NCBI RefSeq assembly: GCF_036711975.1
Contig: NC_091972.1
Coordinates: 7,073,001-7,137,000, forward strand
Direction: 5' to 3'
DNA: 64,000 nt
From: Onthophagus taurus
Taxonomy: Eukaryota > Arthropoda > Insecta > Coleoptera > Scarabaeidae
A program made the position numbers and the translations under genes. The notes beneath the pieces were generated by a model, which did not search any database, was not told where the DNA came from, and worked only from the letters and a program-made list of their open reading frames with translations. Below, piece after piece: positions 49,801-60,092 of this stretch. The stretch's first letter is position 1, and each line of letters opens with the position of its first letter.

Positions 49801-52332
49801 CAAGTGATCCCTTTAAAGCTACGTTTGCAAATACGACAAATAATGTAAGTTAAACCCCGCATTATTTTTAATCCTTTAAATTCATTATAACGCTTTTAGG
49901 ATGGATTTTCATCAGATCCTTTTGGTTCTTCCTTCGCTAGTAATAGTAACAAATCGGATCCTTTTAATGTTTTTGGCGACAAAAACAACCCCTGTTGCAC
50001 AACTCAACCGGAAGTAATAAATTTTGTTTTTTATTGAGATTATTTTTGCATTCCATTTATTTTTTTTTTTAGTCTGATAAAGATCCGTTTGGTTGCGATC
50101 CATTCGCGGTGCTTCACGCACCAACCCGTGACGGTGCTCCACCAGGACGACCAAGTAGCCCAAGTCCGGCTTTACCCCCAAAGAAAAGTAAACAACCACC
50201 ACCTCGACCTGCACCTCCTCGACCGATGCAACCCCCCAACTTTAACAAACCAAATCAACCGGATCCGTTCTGTGCTACGCAAGCAAACGATCCGTTTTCG
50301 TCTTCGAGCGGAGGTTTCGAGGGGTTCGCCGATTTCGATTCAAAAGTGCGTTGAATGTCTTTTAATTTTGGTCGCTAATTATGCAGTTTATTTATTTATT
50401 TTGATTATTAAGTGTTTTCGTTTTATTTGTGTTATTTACTTCTTGGATTTGTTTTTTGATGGTTTTTTTTTTCAATCGGGATTATTGGTTATTTATGTTG
50501 CTTAATCGATGTTGTTTCCTTTCCTAGTTTTTCATTTCCTTCCAACGTTGTACTTGTACTAAGGCTGTGCTTTATCCGAAAATTCCTTATCCTTCTTTCC
50601 CGAAACGAAGATCTTTCAGATATGACATACGATCATGTTGTACTCAAGATACTTTACCGGTAGGAGATTTACTTTATTAATCCATTTATATTTTTATTTA
50701 TTTATTGTTTTAATAATCACGTACGATCTGCTAAATAGAAAAATGGTAATATTTTATTTACATCTGTTTTTAGTTAGCTGTTGAAGTATTGTAAAGTTGA
50801 TAATACAATGAAAAAGAATATTTTGTGACTTTATTTCTGCTGTGGTACTTCCTTCAAGTTTTTTTGTAGGTATTGAACAGGTTGTTAATTGTTATGGAAA
50901 GCAATAACTGATTCTATTTAGCAGATTGTAACTTTCTTTTTACCAAAATATTTTGTTTTCTCCAATTTATTCTTATTTATTTATATAGGCACTCCTGTTG
51001 TTTTTTGTATGATTATTGTTGTTTATTTTCAAAAGTTTTAGTATTTCAAATTTGAATGATTAATTAATTTTAAAAAAACGTATTCACTGAAGCTCTATAT
51101 TGAACGTTTCAAATACATAGTTTGCTAAACGAAGATGTTGAGTACAGATAATTATTTAATGCGAAATTGAAACCTGTTAATTAAAAATCCCGTACATATC
51201 CAATGGAAACTATGGCAGGTAGCACTTTATCATCATAATTCTAAGTGTGTTAGTTAAAATTATATCTAATTTTCTAGTCTCTGTCCTTCTGGCAGTTGGT
51301 TCAATTAATGAGCATCAATACAAACTCATATTCAGCTACCAAACTGATGTGCTCGCCATAGAATGTTTAAGCTTAGATTAAATTTTCGTTTAGCAGACTA
51401 TTTTTGAAACATCTTAATAATTTAAACCAAGAACAGCCGTTTAAGCCGTTTTTATGTCTTTAAATGTAAATTATAACGTAGATACGATTTAAACTAAGTT
51501 GTTCTTGGTTTAAGAATCATTTGTATATATATTTTTTGTTATATTTATTATTTATTTATTTTTATAAGATTTTTCCTTCCACTTTCAGTTAATGTTATTC
51601 TGTTATTCCTCCAAACAGTTCCATATTATCAAAAAGAAAAAAAAACAACAAATAATAATCATAAAATTAATTTTACAGTTTTATTTCTTTTTTTAAAAAA
51701 ATATAGTAGATCAGCTGCGACCAAAACAATGCCGAGGTGGACACAAACGTAACGTTAACTAACCGTTCTGCTTACCGCAAATTTTTCCAGCACTAATACT
51801 TCTCTTCCGATCTCCTCTTCAGTTCTCTAACAAGCCACAGCAAGCGCCACAGCCTTCAACAGCAACAACATCAACAAACAAGTCGAATCTTGACTTCACT
51901 GACGACCCTTTCCGGAACTACAGGTACGAGGATCCGTTCAACATCACATTCGACGACGAGGCGCAATCCGCCGTCGCAGACGCTCCACGTCCCCGTGAAC
52001 AACAACGAGTTGACCCGTTTGGACTACCGCCACCAACGACATCAACAGCAGCATCCGCCTCCACCGCCAATGACTTCGATCCGTTTGGTTTGCAAGGAGG
52101 ACGTCAATCGGTACCGCTTCCTGAAATACCTGGATCTACGAATGCTGTTGAAACTGCTGGAGGAAGAAAATCGGTTCCGCTCGGTAAAGATCCCGTTCCG
52201 CCGGAAGATGAACAACTTGCTTGGGCCGCGAAAGAAAGCTTAAAATTGGAAGAGGCAAGAAAACTTCGGCAAAAACAAGAGGAGGCTGAGTTAGAATTAG
52301 CGATAAAATTAAGTAAAACTGAAAATAAATAA
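40814..52332 (+). CDS. Eps-15: Eps15, clathrin endocytosis adaptor
   Basis: Eighteen exons read in frame: 40814-40843, 41490-41534, 41593-41826, 41880-42053, 42220-42330, 42386-42750, 44735-44897, 47378-47620, 47841-47903, 47993-48031, 48238-48435, 48490-48675, 49297-49393, 49477-49545, 49768-49844, 49900-50013, 50073-50345 and 51823-52332; 996 residues. Three EH domains at about residues 15-100 ([18 protein letters not shown]), 130-215 and 270-365 bind NPF peptides. A coiled coil spans about 375-575. DPF motifs for AP-2 follow ([21 protein letters not shown]). Two C-terminal ubiquitin-interacting motifs end the protein ([17 protein letters not shown] and [14 protein letters not shown]). It scaffolds early clathrin pits. 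The 10-codon first exon ([10 protein letters not shown]) is chosen because it splices in phase to [10 protein letters not shown]. Exons 47993-48031 and 49477-49545 look skippable. Confidence 0.93.
43139..43814. mobile_element. 676-bp DNA element with long inverted repeats
   Basis: TA-CAGGCTGTTTCTAAATTG at the left mirrors CAATTTAGAAACACCTG-TA at the right, and the similarity continues for roughly 130 bases on each side (GCGAAA, TTTCAAGG, TGATTTT, AAAAATTAAGGGG). The TA on both edges is the target duplication. Inside, a block of about 120 bp (TTGTTCAAAACTTCTTC, CACCAAGTTACAGC) occurs twice in direct order. No transposase; non-autonomous. Confidence 0.8.
43960..44660 (-). pseudogene. piggyBac-type transposase relic (C-terminal part)
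   Basis: Minus-strand reading across frames gives [21 protein letters not shown], then [12 protein letters not shown], then [20 protein letters not shown]. This is the piggyBac order L-x-x-x-L-L-x-R-x-x-x-x-GT-L-R-x-N-R, then K-L-x-x-G-E, then KWYRKVFFHLLDIA. A basic Cys-containing segment follows ([15 protein letters not shown]), where the C-terminal zinc-binding region would be. Several stops and frame changes make it inactive. Terminal repeats were not found. Confidence 0.65.
44923..47092 (-). CDS. FAM187-like transmembrane immunoglobulin protein nested in an Eps15 intron
   Basis: Six exons on the minus strand: 46776-47092, 46478-46733, 46144-46428, 45534-45689, 45302-45483 and 44923-45247; phases 2, 0, 0, 0, 2; 506 residues. 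A signal-like N-terminus ([20 protein letters not shown]) is followed by a first Ig-like domain ending [14 protein letters not shown] and a TSP1-like patch [21 protein letters not shown] Cys-rich link and a second Ig domain follow (WQIAGK, then [10 protein letters not shown]), then a single transmembrane helix [20 protein letters not shown] and a short basic tail. The order of two V-type Ig domains, WSxW patch and C-terminal anchor resembles FAM187A; that name is from memory. The whole gene lies in the Eps15 intron 44898-47377, antisense. Its intron 3 contains the pogo-like element at 45727-46079. Exon 3 uses donor GTAGGT inside a longer open frame. Confidence 0.82.
45727..46079 (-). mobile_element. 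Deleted pogo/Tigger-like element
   Basis: Begins CAGTGAAAGCTCTAATAAGC and ends in a diverged inverted copy (TTATTAGAGCGTTTGCTTA). On the minus strand a frame starts [20 protein letters not shown], the N-terminal basic/helix-turn-helix start of a pogo-type transposase, matching MASKVVKKQ in the copy at 659-2029. Everything after this start is missing, so it is an internal-deletion derivative. It lies in an intron of the nested FAM187-like gene. Confidence 0.75.
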
Positions 52333-55300
52333 TTATGATTATTGATAAAACAGGAGAATGATGTTTATTAATTCGGTTGTTTAAGAATGATAGATTTTTT
52401 GGAGGGGTTGGTTAAATTTCTAAAAAGAAATCGTATTTTTTTCATTTTTAATCCAATCCCTTTAGAATTTTTAGATTTTTAATATAATGAAGATATAAAG
52501 TAACGAAAATATGTTATTTGTATGTGTATATTCGACTGAGGCATTTTGTTGTTAAAATCATTTCCTTTTTTTCTATAAAGTTTTAATAAAATAAACGGAA
52601 CAAAATGGAATAATAATTATAGAAAAGTAAATTAAATAAAAATAGTAGCTTATTAGGTGTCGTTGAATTTTATAAAATGCAGTACATATCATTTATTATT
52701 ATTATTTTTTTTTTGGTTCCGTTTTTTATTTGAGATCAATTATTATCATTGAGGTCGTTATTTTGCGTTGCTCAACAATCACCTCTACCTTGTATAGTTA
52801 AAAAATGGGCTAATTCATTAATTAACCAATTTTCACAATCAATTAATTTGCAGACAATTAAAAGAAAAATAATAGATTCTTTAAAAATAAGACAATAAAA
52901 AAATAATGTTGGCACAATTATTTCAGTAATTATATTGTTTTAAAGTCTGTAAATTAATTAATTGAAAATGTGTAATGATATAAACTTCACTAAGTGTTAA
53001 ATAATCCAAAGAAATACTCAAAATGTCGTTAATAATTGTATTGGGTAAAGATTTTTCCAAGATTTGTTCGTCGCTGTTACTATTATCATTGTTAAGCTTA
53101 CAAATTTACAATATTACTCTTTGAAGATCCTCTATTATTAATTATTATTAATGTGTTAAACGCAAAATTCTAAACGAAAAATATTAATTAAGTATATTAA
53201 GATATAAGATGTTCATTTTTGCCACAGAAATGTATATATATATATGAACTATTTCCCCTACATATTTAAACGTTTATCAGGTATTTATTACTTCCGTTTT
53301 TTTCTTTTAGTATGTTATTTATATTTTAAAATAATATAATAGTGATGTGTATATAGTTTTTTTTTCTGTGTATATATCTTATTATAATGGTTAAAATGAT
53401 TCTTTGTAGAATAAATAGCATTTATTTTTTATTTTTATCATTTCGTTTTCTTTATTTTTATTTATTTATTTGTTTCAATTTTAATAATTTTAGGTAGGTT
53501 TTATTTTGTTTAAACGATGCATGTGTTCAACTTATTGCAGCAGGACTTTATAATAAAATAACAGCCAGCACGAAAATGTAATAAATTGAATATGAATTCT
53601 ATTAATGATAATTTTTATAAAATTTATGTTGCATCAAAGTCCTGTTACAAAAAAAAAGTAAACCCTCTATATTAATGATAAATTCAATTTAAAGACGACA
53701 CATAAAATTAATTTCTTTTTGGTATATTTGTATCTTCCAATAATGTAAATACATTCGTTGTCGTTCCAGCAAAGAAAATAAACCATAAATAATTTTTTTT
53801 AAGTGTACATAAGTGGATTAAAAAAGTTTTCTGGAAGACGTTTTAAGAAGCGAATGTTAATTTAATGGATGTTTAATTTCTATTTCTTTTTTATGTAGAA
53901 AAATAGTTTTGAGGCTTCCATATTTTCACATTATTGCCCTCTAAATGTATATGGTGAAAGAATGAAAAAAAAATCAGTACTTGAATCTGTAAAACTATCT
54001 TTATTCGCCTCTAATAAACTATTTAGATTAAAATAATAGGCAACGATTAGTGTATTTAAAAATAATGAATATCATGTCCCAAAAGTACTAATTAGAAAAG
54101 ATCCCATTATATGTAAGAAAAAAAATTGTTAAAAACCAATTTTTGGTTACTTTTGGGACCTTTGGTTACGAATTGATTGAAACTAATAATTTTTAATCAA
54201 CTCGTAAATTAAAATTAAATAATAAATAATATGTAACAAAAAAAACACACTTCTTGTTTCTTCAGTGCCCTATGTACAGTGTTACATTTTACTTAGGCCT
54301 TGTATGCTATTATAACTAAAAATCCTGCACGTGTAAAAATGAAAATAATGCACTCACCTTGTCACTGAAAAAATCTTTTCGTTTCTCCGAAAATATATGC
54401 GCTTACAAAAAAAAAATTTGTACTGTAACGTAAATTGGTAAGAAATCATAATCTTTGACCACCAAATAATAAAATAAAAAGGAAAACTTAATGTAAAATG
54501 TTAAAATTAAAAAAAATAAATTAAGAAAAAAAAAAAAGATTAAGTTCTTAGTTTTTGTGACTGTTATTGATATACAAATATATTTAGCTTGGTTGGGTAG
54601 ATGTATTTTTAAAAAATCATCACCAAAAAGTTACCACAAAAATAAAAAAAAAAAATAAAGTGTATTAACATAATATTTACCATCATATTGTAAGTACGTA
54701 CACCGATGCACCCACACACTATCATCCATCGAAATGTAACTTAACCGTATGTTATCTTTTCAGTTTCTTTTTATGTATTTTGATTGAATCAATATAACTT
54801 GTGCAAAGTGAATTAAATGTTTTATTTTAATTTAAACCTTATTAAAATTAGTTTAAACTGAAAAAGGTTAATGATAAAATAGGCAATACGATTAATGATA
54901 ACAGCGACAGCTTTCAAGAGGTGCGCATTAGAAATGAACAAGCTAGAAGCACACTTAATGGAATGAAGAAGCTTTTTTGTTTCCAGAATCTGAGTCTGGA
55001 CTAAAATAGGTGATGCTAAAAATATGAATGTTATCACTGCAGAATCAATTTAAACCAAGAGATTTGTTTAATAAGTGATAAATATTGAAATATTAGCTTT
55101 AGAAATAAAATGGTCCAAGGTTAAATTGAAGTGCGACAACACATTTTTATTTTCCTTAAATAAAAAGAATACAATAATTCAAAATTATTACTACGCTGGA
55201 TTCCCTTAACCTTTCTCTGCAGATAAGATTCTTAGAAGATAAATATACATGAAGTGAAACTGTATTTAAATAATCAAATGATATGTGATTGTTGTGAATA

Positions 55301-55548
55301 GAACATATGGTAATAATGTATTTAACTTGGAAAATGTTAAAAATTATCCAAACTTCTCGGAAAATAAATCGAAACTATCTCCCTCCATATAAGACCATTT
55401 CTCCCGTACAAAAATTATTGCGTTGAACCTTTCCTGTATATACAAACGAGTTTAAGATATACTCTCCACCTAAATTGGAAAGTATCCCACCCGAGTCGAA
55501 TCTCTTTTTTTCTTTTATAAATAAAAAGATTGGATACCCCTGCATTTC
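52333..55548. other. Eps15 3' UTR and intergenic sequence
   Basis: More than 3 kb of very AT-rich sequence with many AATAAA hexamers (for example near 52588), TATTTA words and poly(A/T) runs. I see no protein frame with support. Part is probably a long Eps15 3' UTR. A TATA box (TATAAATA) at about 55517 serves the next gene. Confidence 0.45.
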
Positions 55549-55616
55549 AGCTTAGTACAGTTGTTCACGTGCAAGTGAAACAATCTCATCTTAAGAGAAA
55601 TTATAAGAAGGAGCAG
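55517..55616 (+). promoter_or_regulatory. TATA box and non-coding first exon of the cuticle-protein gene (predicted)
   Basis: TATAAATAAA at about 55517 is followed, some 30 bases on, by TTTCAGCTTAGTACAG, an initiator-like start near 55548. The transcript would run to AGAAGGAGCAG, with a good donor GTATGT after 55618. This would splice over about 2.4 kb to the acceptor at 58029, one base before the ATG at 58031. A non-coding first exon with a long first intron is usual for insect cuticle-protein genes. Inferred, not proven. Confidence 0.5.
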
Positions 55617-57183
55617 GTATGTTAAAAATTAAGCCTTAAATTTATTTATTTTATCTTATAAAAAAGCTGGTAATGTTAAATTATATTAAATTAATGTTGT
55701 CTCGTTTAAACGATGTTAATTGTTATTGATTTAGAGAAATTTTTTGAAAACTTTAATTGAGATTAAATATATGTGTGTCAGTCGGTCACTTTTCTTGTGG
55801 ATTTCGCTTTTAAAGTGCTACTATTTTTTTTTGAAAATGTGAACTTTCTATGTGATCAACTGGTTCCAATTTATTTCAATTAATTATCGTTTTTTCTTTA
55901 GAAATTGAATAGAAATTTTGTTTACCGATTAAAATGTTAACAACTACTTGCGTAATAGTTCATAAAGTTATTAAACGTTTGAGAAGACTTGACTAATAAA
56001 CCGCAAAATCTCCAAGAATTTACATATTACGCGTAAATTCAATTAACATTCTCCTCATTTCATTCTATAAATAAACTGTTTAATATTTTAATTCAATTAT
56101 TTTTATATTAATTTATGGGTAATTTCGATTTGTTACGGATTCTAGATATTTTTTTTGCGTTTAAATCGTCGTGAAAGTATTTCGAACGCTGAAAACGTTC
56201 AGAACATTATATAACAGAAACCCATGTAGGTATGCAATTAGGAAGAAAATATTAAAACGTTTTAAATTTATTACAAAGTTAATAGAAAGACGTAAGACTT
56301 TATTTTTAAATTGTACAACATTCACAAGATCATTGCATAGTTGTCCTAATTTTTTTCTATTTCGATACCGGTAGGAAAGTTAAATGTAAGAAAATAGAAG
56401 AAAAAAGCTTTTTATGTAGTAATGAGATGTAACTGAATAGTAATTGGTGAGAAGAAACGAAGATATCTTATTTTAATAATAATTAACAGTTAAAAGGGAA
56501 CTTTTTCAAAATTTTCTTCATAAAGACTTTCTTATTTTCTAAATTTTTCTTACTAAATAGACCATCATTTTCTATTTTCCACTTTATAAACATTCAATTA
56601 TCTATGTGTTAACTCAAATAATAGTTTAAGAATTGATTTTACGGTTTGTTTAGTAAACGATACGAAAATTCTTAATTGGTTTCTCGTTTGGTTTTAGATT
56701 GCGATATTCACGACTTATTTTTTTTTGTCATTGTAATTTTAATATCGCTCCTATTGGTTTCCTTTCTTTTTTGTTGAGTATTGAATTGTTAATGACACGC
56801 AAGGTAGCTTTTAAATCCGTGTCTTGTACGCGGATTTAAATTTTAGGCGTTGTGAAATGTGGAACAAAAGTGATTTTGTGAGGAGGAGAAAGGTTTTTTG
56901 TTTTCAAGGTCTCGCACTCGTCACGCTTTTGCTTTTCGGCTTCGAATCGAAACGAATGAGAGAAGAATGAATGGTCACAATGTCAGGTGCATGGACAGTA
57001 AATAATAGTGCAGTAAAAGCAAATCGAAAGTCCTTTCAACTTTCAACATTTTTTTTTAATCAATTTTTTCTCTTTTGATTAACATTTAATCCTTTTTTTT
57101 ACTCGAAAACTTTTTGAAGAGAATTTAGAGAGAGTTAAAGCGCGATGTAAATAAATAAAAATTTTTATTTTACGGAACATCTG

Positions 57184-57372
57184 TTACTTTGAATGTAGAC
57201 CGACTTCTTTTAGTAACCATGTAATTTCACTTTCACAAAACCAACCCGAAGCTTCAGGAATAAATTCATTCATCTCTTCGGGTCCAGTTTTCTCTCTTGT
57301 ATAAAACGACACACCCTCTTCAATAACCAAAAAAAGAAAACGAAACAGGTTCAACATTTCCGCATCACTCAA
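57184..57372 (-). CDS. Hypothetical 62-residue frame
   Basis: Minus-strand frame MSDAEMLNLFRFLFLVIEEG to EITWLLKEVGLHSK. It has a Kozak-neutral ATG, balanced composition unlike the surrounding AT-rich DNA, and an AATAAA about 20 bases after the stop. No family recognised. It could be a small gene in the intron of the cuticle-protein gene, the last exon of a longer one, or a retroposed fragment. Confidence 0.25.
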   Translation of the reverse strand: MSDAEMLNLFRFLFLVIEEGVSFYTREKTGPEEMNEFIPEASGWFCESEITWLLKEVGLHSK

Positions 57373-57424
57373 TTGATTACATAAATATCATAACCAACAC
57401 TATAATTTTTTGAATATATGTTTT

Positions 57425-57880
57425 ATTATTATTGCTGCCGGGCTGAAAAAAAAATATGCCTTAGGCACTGTCATCTGTATTGATTTCCAGCTTTATAAAA
57501 TAAACACATGGTAAAATAGGTGGTGATTTGATAAGTTATGCATTTAACAATATTCATATATAGTACTTCCTCAGCACCTACTTGTTCGCGATTCTTCGAT
57601 ATTATAGATTTGGACGAGAAGAGTTCTCTTTTAGTAGCTCTCTTTCTTCTTCTCTGGCTCTACAGCCTAGTTTGGATCCTGGCCTGCCTCAGAATACCCT
57701 CCAGTTTTCCTTGTCTCTCGCCCTTCTTCGCCATGCTCTTATTACCATTGGTTTTAGATCCTCTTCTACATCGACAAGGTATCTCAGTTTCGGTCTCCCT
57801 CGTTTTCTGGTTCCGACTGGTTTGTTCAATATTGCTATTGCAATTTATAGAAGTTATATCGTCTTCTCCATAGTTTTCCT
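57425..57880 (-). mobile_element. RTE-type LINE, 3' end
   Basis: On the minus strand a frame reads RTRKRGRPKLRYLVDVEEDL, then RAWRRRARDKENWR. This is the R-R-R-G-R-P-x-x-R-W-x-D-D-V-x-x-D-L...W-R-x-x-A-x-D-R-x-x-W-R C-terminus of RTE/BovB-type LINE polymerases. It ends at about 57425 in CAGCCCGGCAGC(AAT)n, an RTE-like microsatellite tail. The same tail junction occurs at 8866. 5'-truncated. Confidence 0.75.
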
Positions 57881-58030
57881 TTCAAACACCTTAAGTGTCT
57901 CTTCCTCTCGTTTGGAAAGCACCCAAATTTAGTTGTGGATTAGTTAAATCTTTTTGAAAAAGATGTTTTTGGTTTTTATTATAATTATTATTGTTGTGCT
58001 AATATATATCATTATTATTTATTTTTCAGA

Positions 58031-59029
58031 ATGAATTTATTAATATTATTCTTAATCCCACTGGTAACTAGTTTACCACAATCATCCCCAGGACAAACTT
58101 ACACAAAATTATCCGAAGAGCAAATAAAACATCTTCAAAATCGTGGTTTTGGTCCAACCGCATCTACAGCATTTCGACCTACATCGAATTACGAAGATGA
58201 TAAAGAAGAAGAATTAGAAGAAGATGATGATACTGAAGTGGCTTCTTCACAAGCGAGAGTTCCAATTTATTCCGATGATAATTATCCGGTGCAAAACACG
58301 ATTCCCGTTCAACAAAGACCGCAAAATCGACCGCAAACTCAAATTGTACAAAGAAAACCGCCGCAGTATAGACCTCAGTATGGTGATGTAGGTCAAGAAG
58401 TTGATGGGAAAAAGAAAGACGAAAAAGAGGAAGAAGAGGAACCGGACAGGCTTTCTATTTTATTACCGCAAACCAAGTTTAATTGTCAAGGAAGAAATAC
58501 TGGTTATTATGCTGATGAGGAATTGGGATGTGAAGTTTTTCATTATTGTCAAGATAATGCAAGACACTCATGGATTTGTCCCGAAGGATTTACGTTCCAT
58601 CAAGTTCATTTAATATGCATGCCGCCCGGTGGTGATAATATTTGTGAAAAATCCTCGCAGTTCCATTTTGTCAACGAATATTTATATAGACCGATTAATT
58701 TGCAAGAACATCAATCTAAACCGAATGTTACTTTAAAATATTCTGATCGATATTATCCCGAAAATTATTATAGTTATGATGAAGATGATGAGCCACAGAG
58801 ACCAAGACAACAGGTAAAGAAAGTTAATAACTTTTTTTATTAACTTAGAAAGTGTTGTTTGCCTTTTTAACAGGTAAAAGAAGAACAAAGACAAGTTATT
58901 GTTCGAAGACCCACTTTAAGACCTGAAACGACAATCGGACAAGTTTATAGAAATCCGGAAGAGATTAACATTTCTTTACAGCAAAGAAGGCCCCAATATG
59001 TAACACAACGATACAATGTCGAGTATTAA
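58031..59029 (+). CDS. Cuticular protein with one chitin-binding (peritrophin A) domain, CPAP1 type
   Basis: Two coding exons: 58031-58813 and 58874-59029; phase 0; 312 residues. Signal peptide MNLLILFLIPLVTSLP. An acidic and Gln/Pro-rich region follows to about residue 145. One CBM14/ChtBD2 domain (about 153-200) has six Cys: FNC, LGC, HYC, WIC, LIC, NIC, with aromatic residues for chitin. A Tyr/Pro-rich tail ends QYVTQRYNVEY. A single such domain in a secreted cuticle protein defines the CPAP1 group. These proteins bind chitin in tracheal and epidermal cuticle. If the intron is retained, the frame ends ten codons later (VKKVNNFFY). Poly(A) signal near 59124. Downstream neighbour LSm6 is unrelated. 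Confidence 0.85.
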
Positions 59030-59472
59030 AAAATAAGTGATTATTGTGTTTCTCTTTAATTTTTATTTATTTTTTTAATACTACGATTTGTTATATGTAT
59101 TTTATGTACTAATGGATAGATTTTAATAAAATTAGGAATAATTTGGTTAAATTTATTTATTTCAAATTATTTGACAAATGACATATTTTTGTGACATTTT
59201 AAATTTCAATAAATTTAAAATAGAATGGTGATTAAAAAAAAATAGTTTTTTTTGGAAGCTAATTTGTTCATATTAAATAATAAATATAATTCAATAATTT
59301 AAAACTATTCATTATTAAAAAATTAAATTTAATCTAGTGATATTCTATACATAACTAAATTTAGGGTTGGTATCTCACCTAACACTTTGTTGCTATTTGA
59401 CAGAAACATAACCTAAAACAAACTTTAAAGTTTGTTGTGAAAAAGTTCTTAATAAAAAAAATCTTGTTTATA
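59030..59472. other. Spacer between the cuticle-protein gene and LSm6
   Basis: AT-rich 3' UTR with AATAAA near 59124, followed by the short LSm6 promoter. Nothing else seen. Confidence 0.5.
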
Positions 59473-59769
59473 ATGAGCAGAAAAGAAGCTTTATCGAATT
59501 TTATTCAACAAATCCACGCTAGACCCGTTGTGGTTAAATTAAATAGCGGTGTTGATTACAGAGGTAAATTTAACAACCAAAATACATTTGATATAATAAT
59601 AAATATATTTGTTTTTTTAGGTGTTTTAGCTTGTTTGGATGGTTACATGAATATCGCACTAGAACAAACTGAAGAATATGTTAATGGGCAACTTAAAAAT
59701 AAGTTTGGCGATGCTTTTATTCGTGGAAATAATGTGCTTTATATTAGTACTCAAAAAAGAAGGATGTAG
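59473..59769 (+). CDS. LSm6: U6 snRNA-associated Sm-like protein LSm6
   Basis: Two exons: 59473-59563 and 59621-59769; phase 1; 79 residues, the family length. RPVVVKLNSGVDYRG, CLDGYMNIALEQTEEY and GDAFIRGNNVLYIS are nearly identical to animal LSm6, including the Sm1 motif D-x-x-M-N and the Sm2 motif RGNNV. LSm6 is one of seven subunits of the LSm2-8 ring (U6 snRNA in the nucleus) and the LSm1-7 ring (mRNA decapping in the cytoplasm). The intron falls between Gly codon bases in VDYRGV. An upstream ATG at 59437 in the same frame would add a dozen Lys-rich residues and is less likely. Confidence 0.97.
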   Translation: MSRKEALSNFIQQIHARPVVVKLNSGVDYRGKFNNQNTFDIIINIFVFLGVLACLDGYMNIALEQTEEYVNGQLKNKFGDAFIRGNNVLYISTQKRRM

Positions 59770-60092
59770 TTTTCGTTCCATACAATTATTTTTAATTTAG
59801 TTTATAATAATGCTTATTTAGTTAATTCTTATTATAATTTTCATTGAAAAATAAATGATTTGATTAATTTCTATAAATGTATTATTATAAAATGATTATA
59901 AATTTAAGTATTTTTCCTGCCCAAAAAAAATTTGGTTTCCACATGTTTTAAAAGAACCAGTTTTCATTCTTTAGTCAGCGTATAAAATGTCCAAAAATTA
60001 TCAAAGTAAAATCTTATCAATTCAAAGGTAAAATTAAACCTTAAAATAACATTAAAGTTAATGAAATCACTTACAATTATAGTTTAAGCACA

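Larger units (their letters stand above)
55619..58029. other. Predicted first intron of the cuticle-protein gene
   Basis: AT-rich. Contains a small minus-strand frame at 57184-57372 (62 codons, followed by AATAAA) and a LINE remnant at 57425-57880, both listed separately. Nothing else recognised. Confidence 0.45.

Noticed and set aside
50089-50505. 138-codon frame over the proline-rich Eps15 exon
   Set aside because: Shadow frame; the Eps15 frame with DPF motifs and [10 protein letters not shown] is the real one.
57538-57932. Two plus-strand frames of 111 and 116 codons
   Set aside because: They are antisense to the RTE-type LINE C-terminus read on the minus strand.
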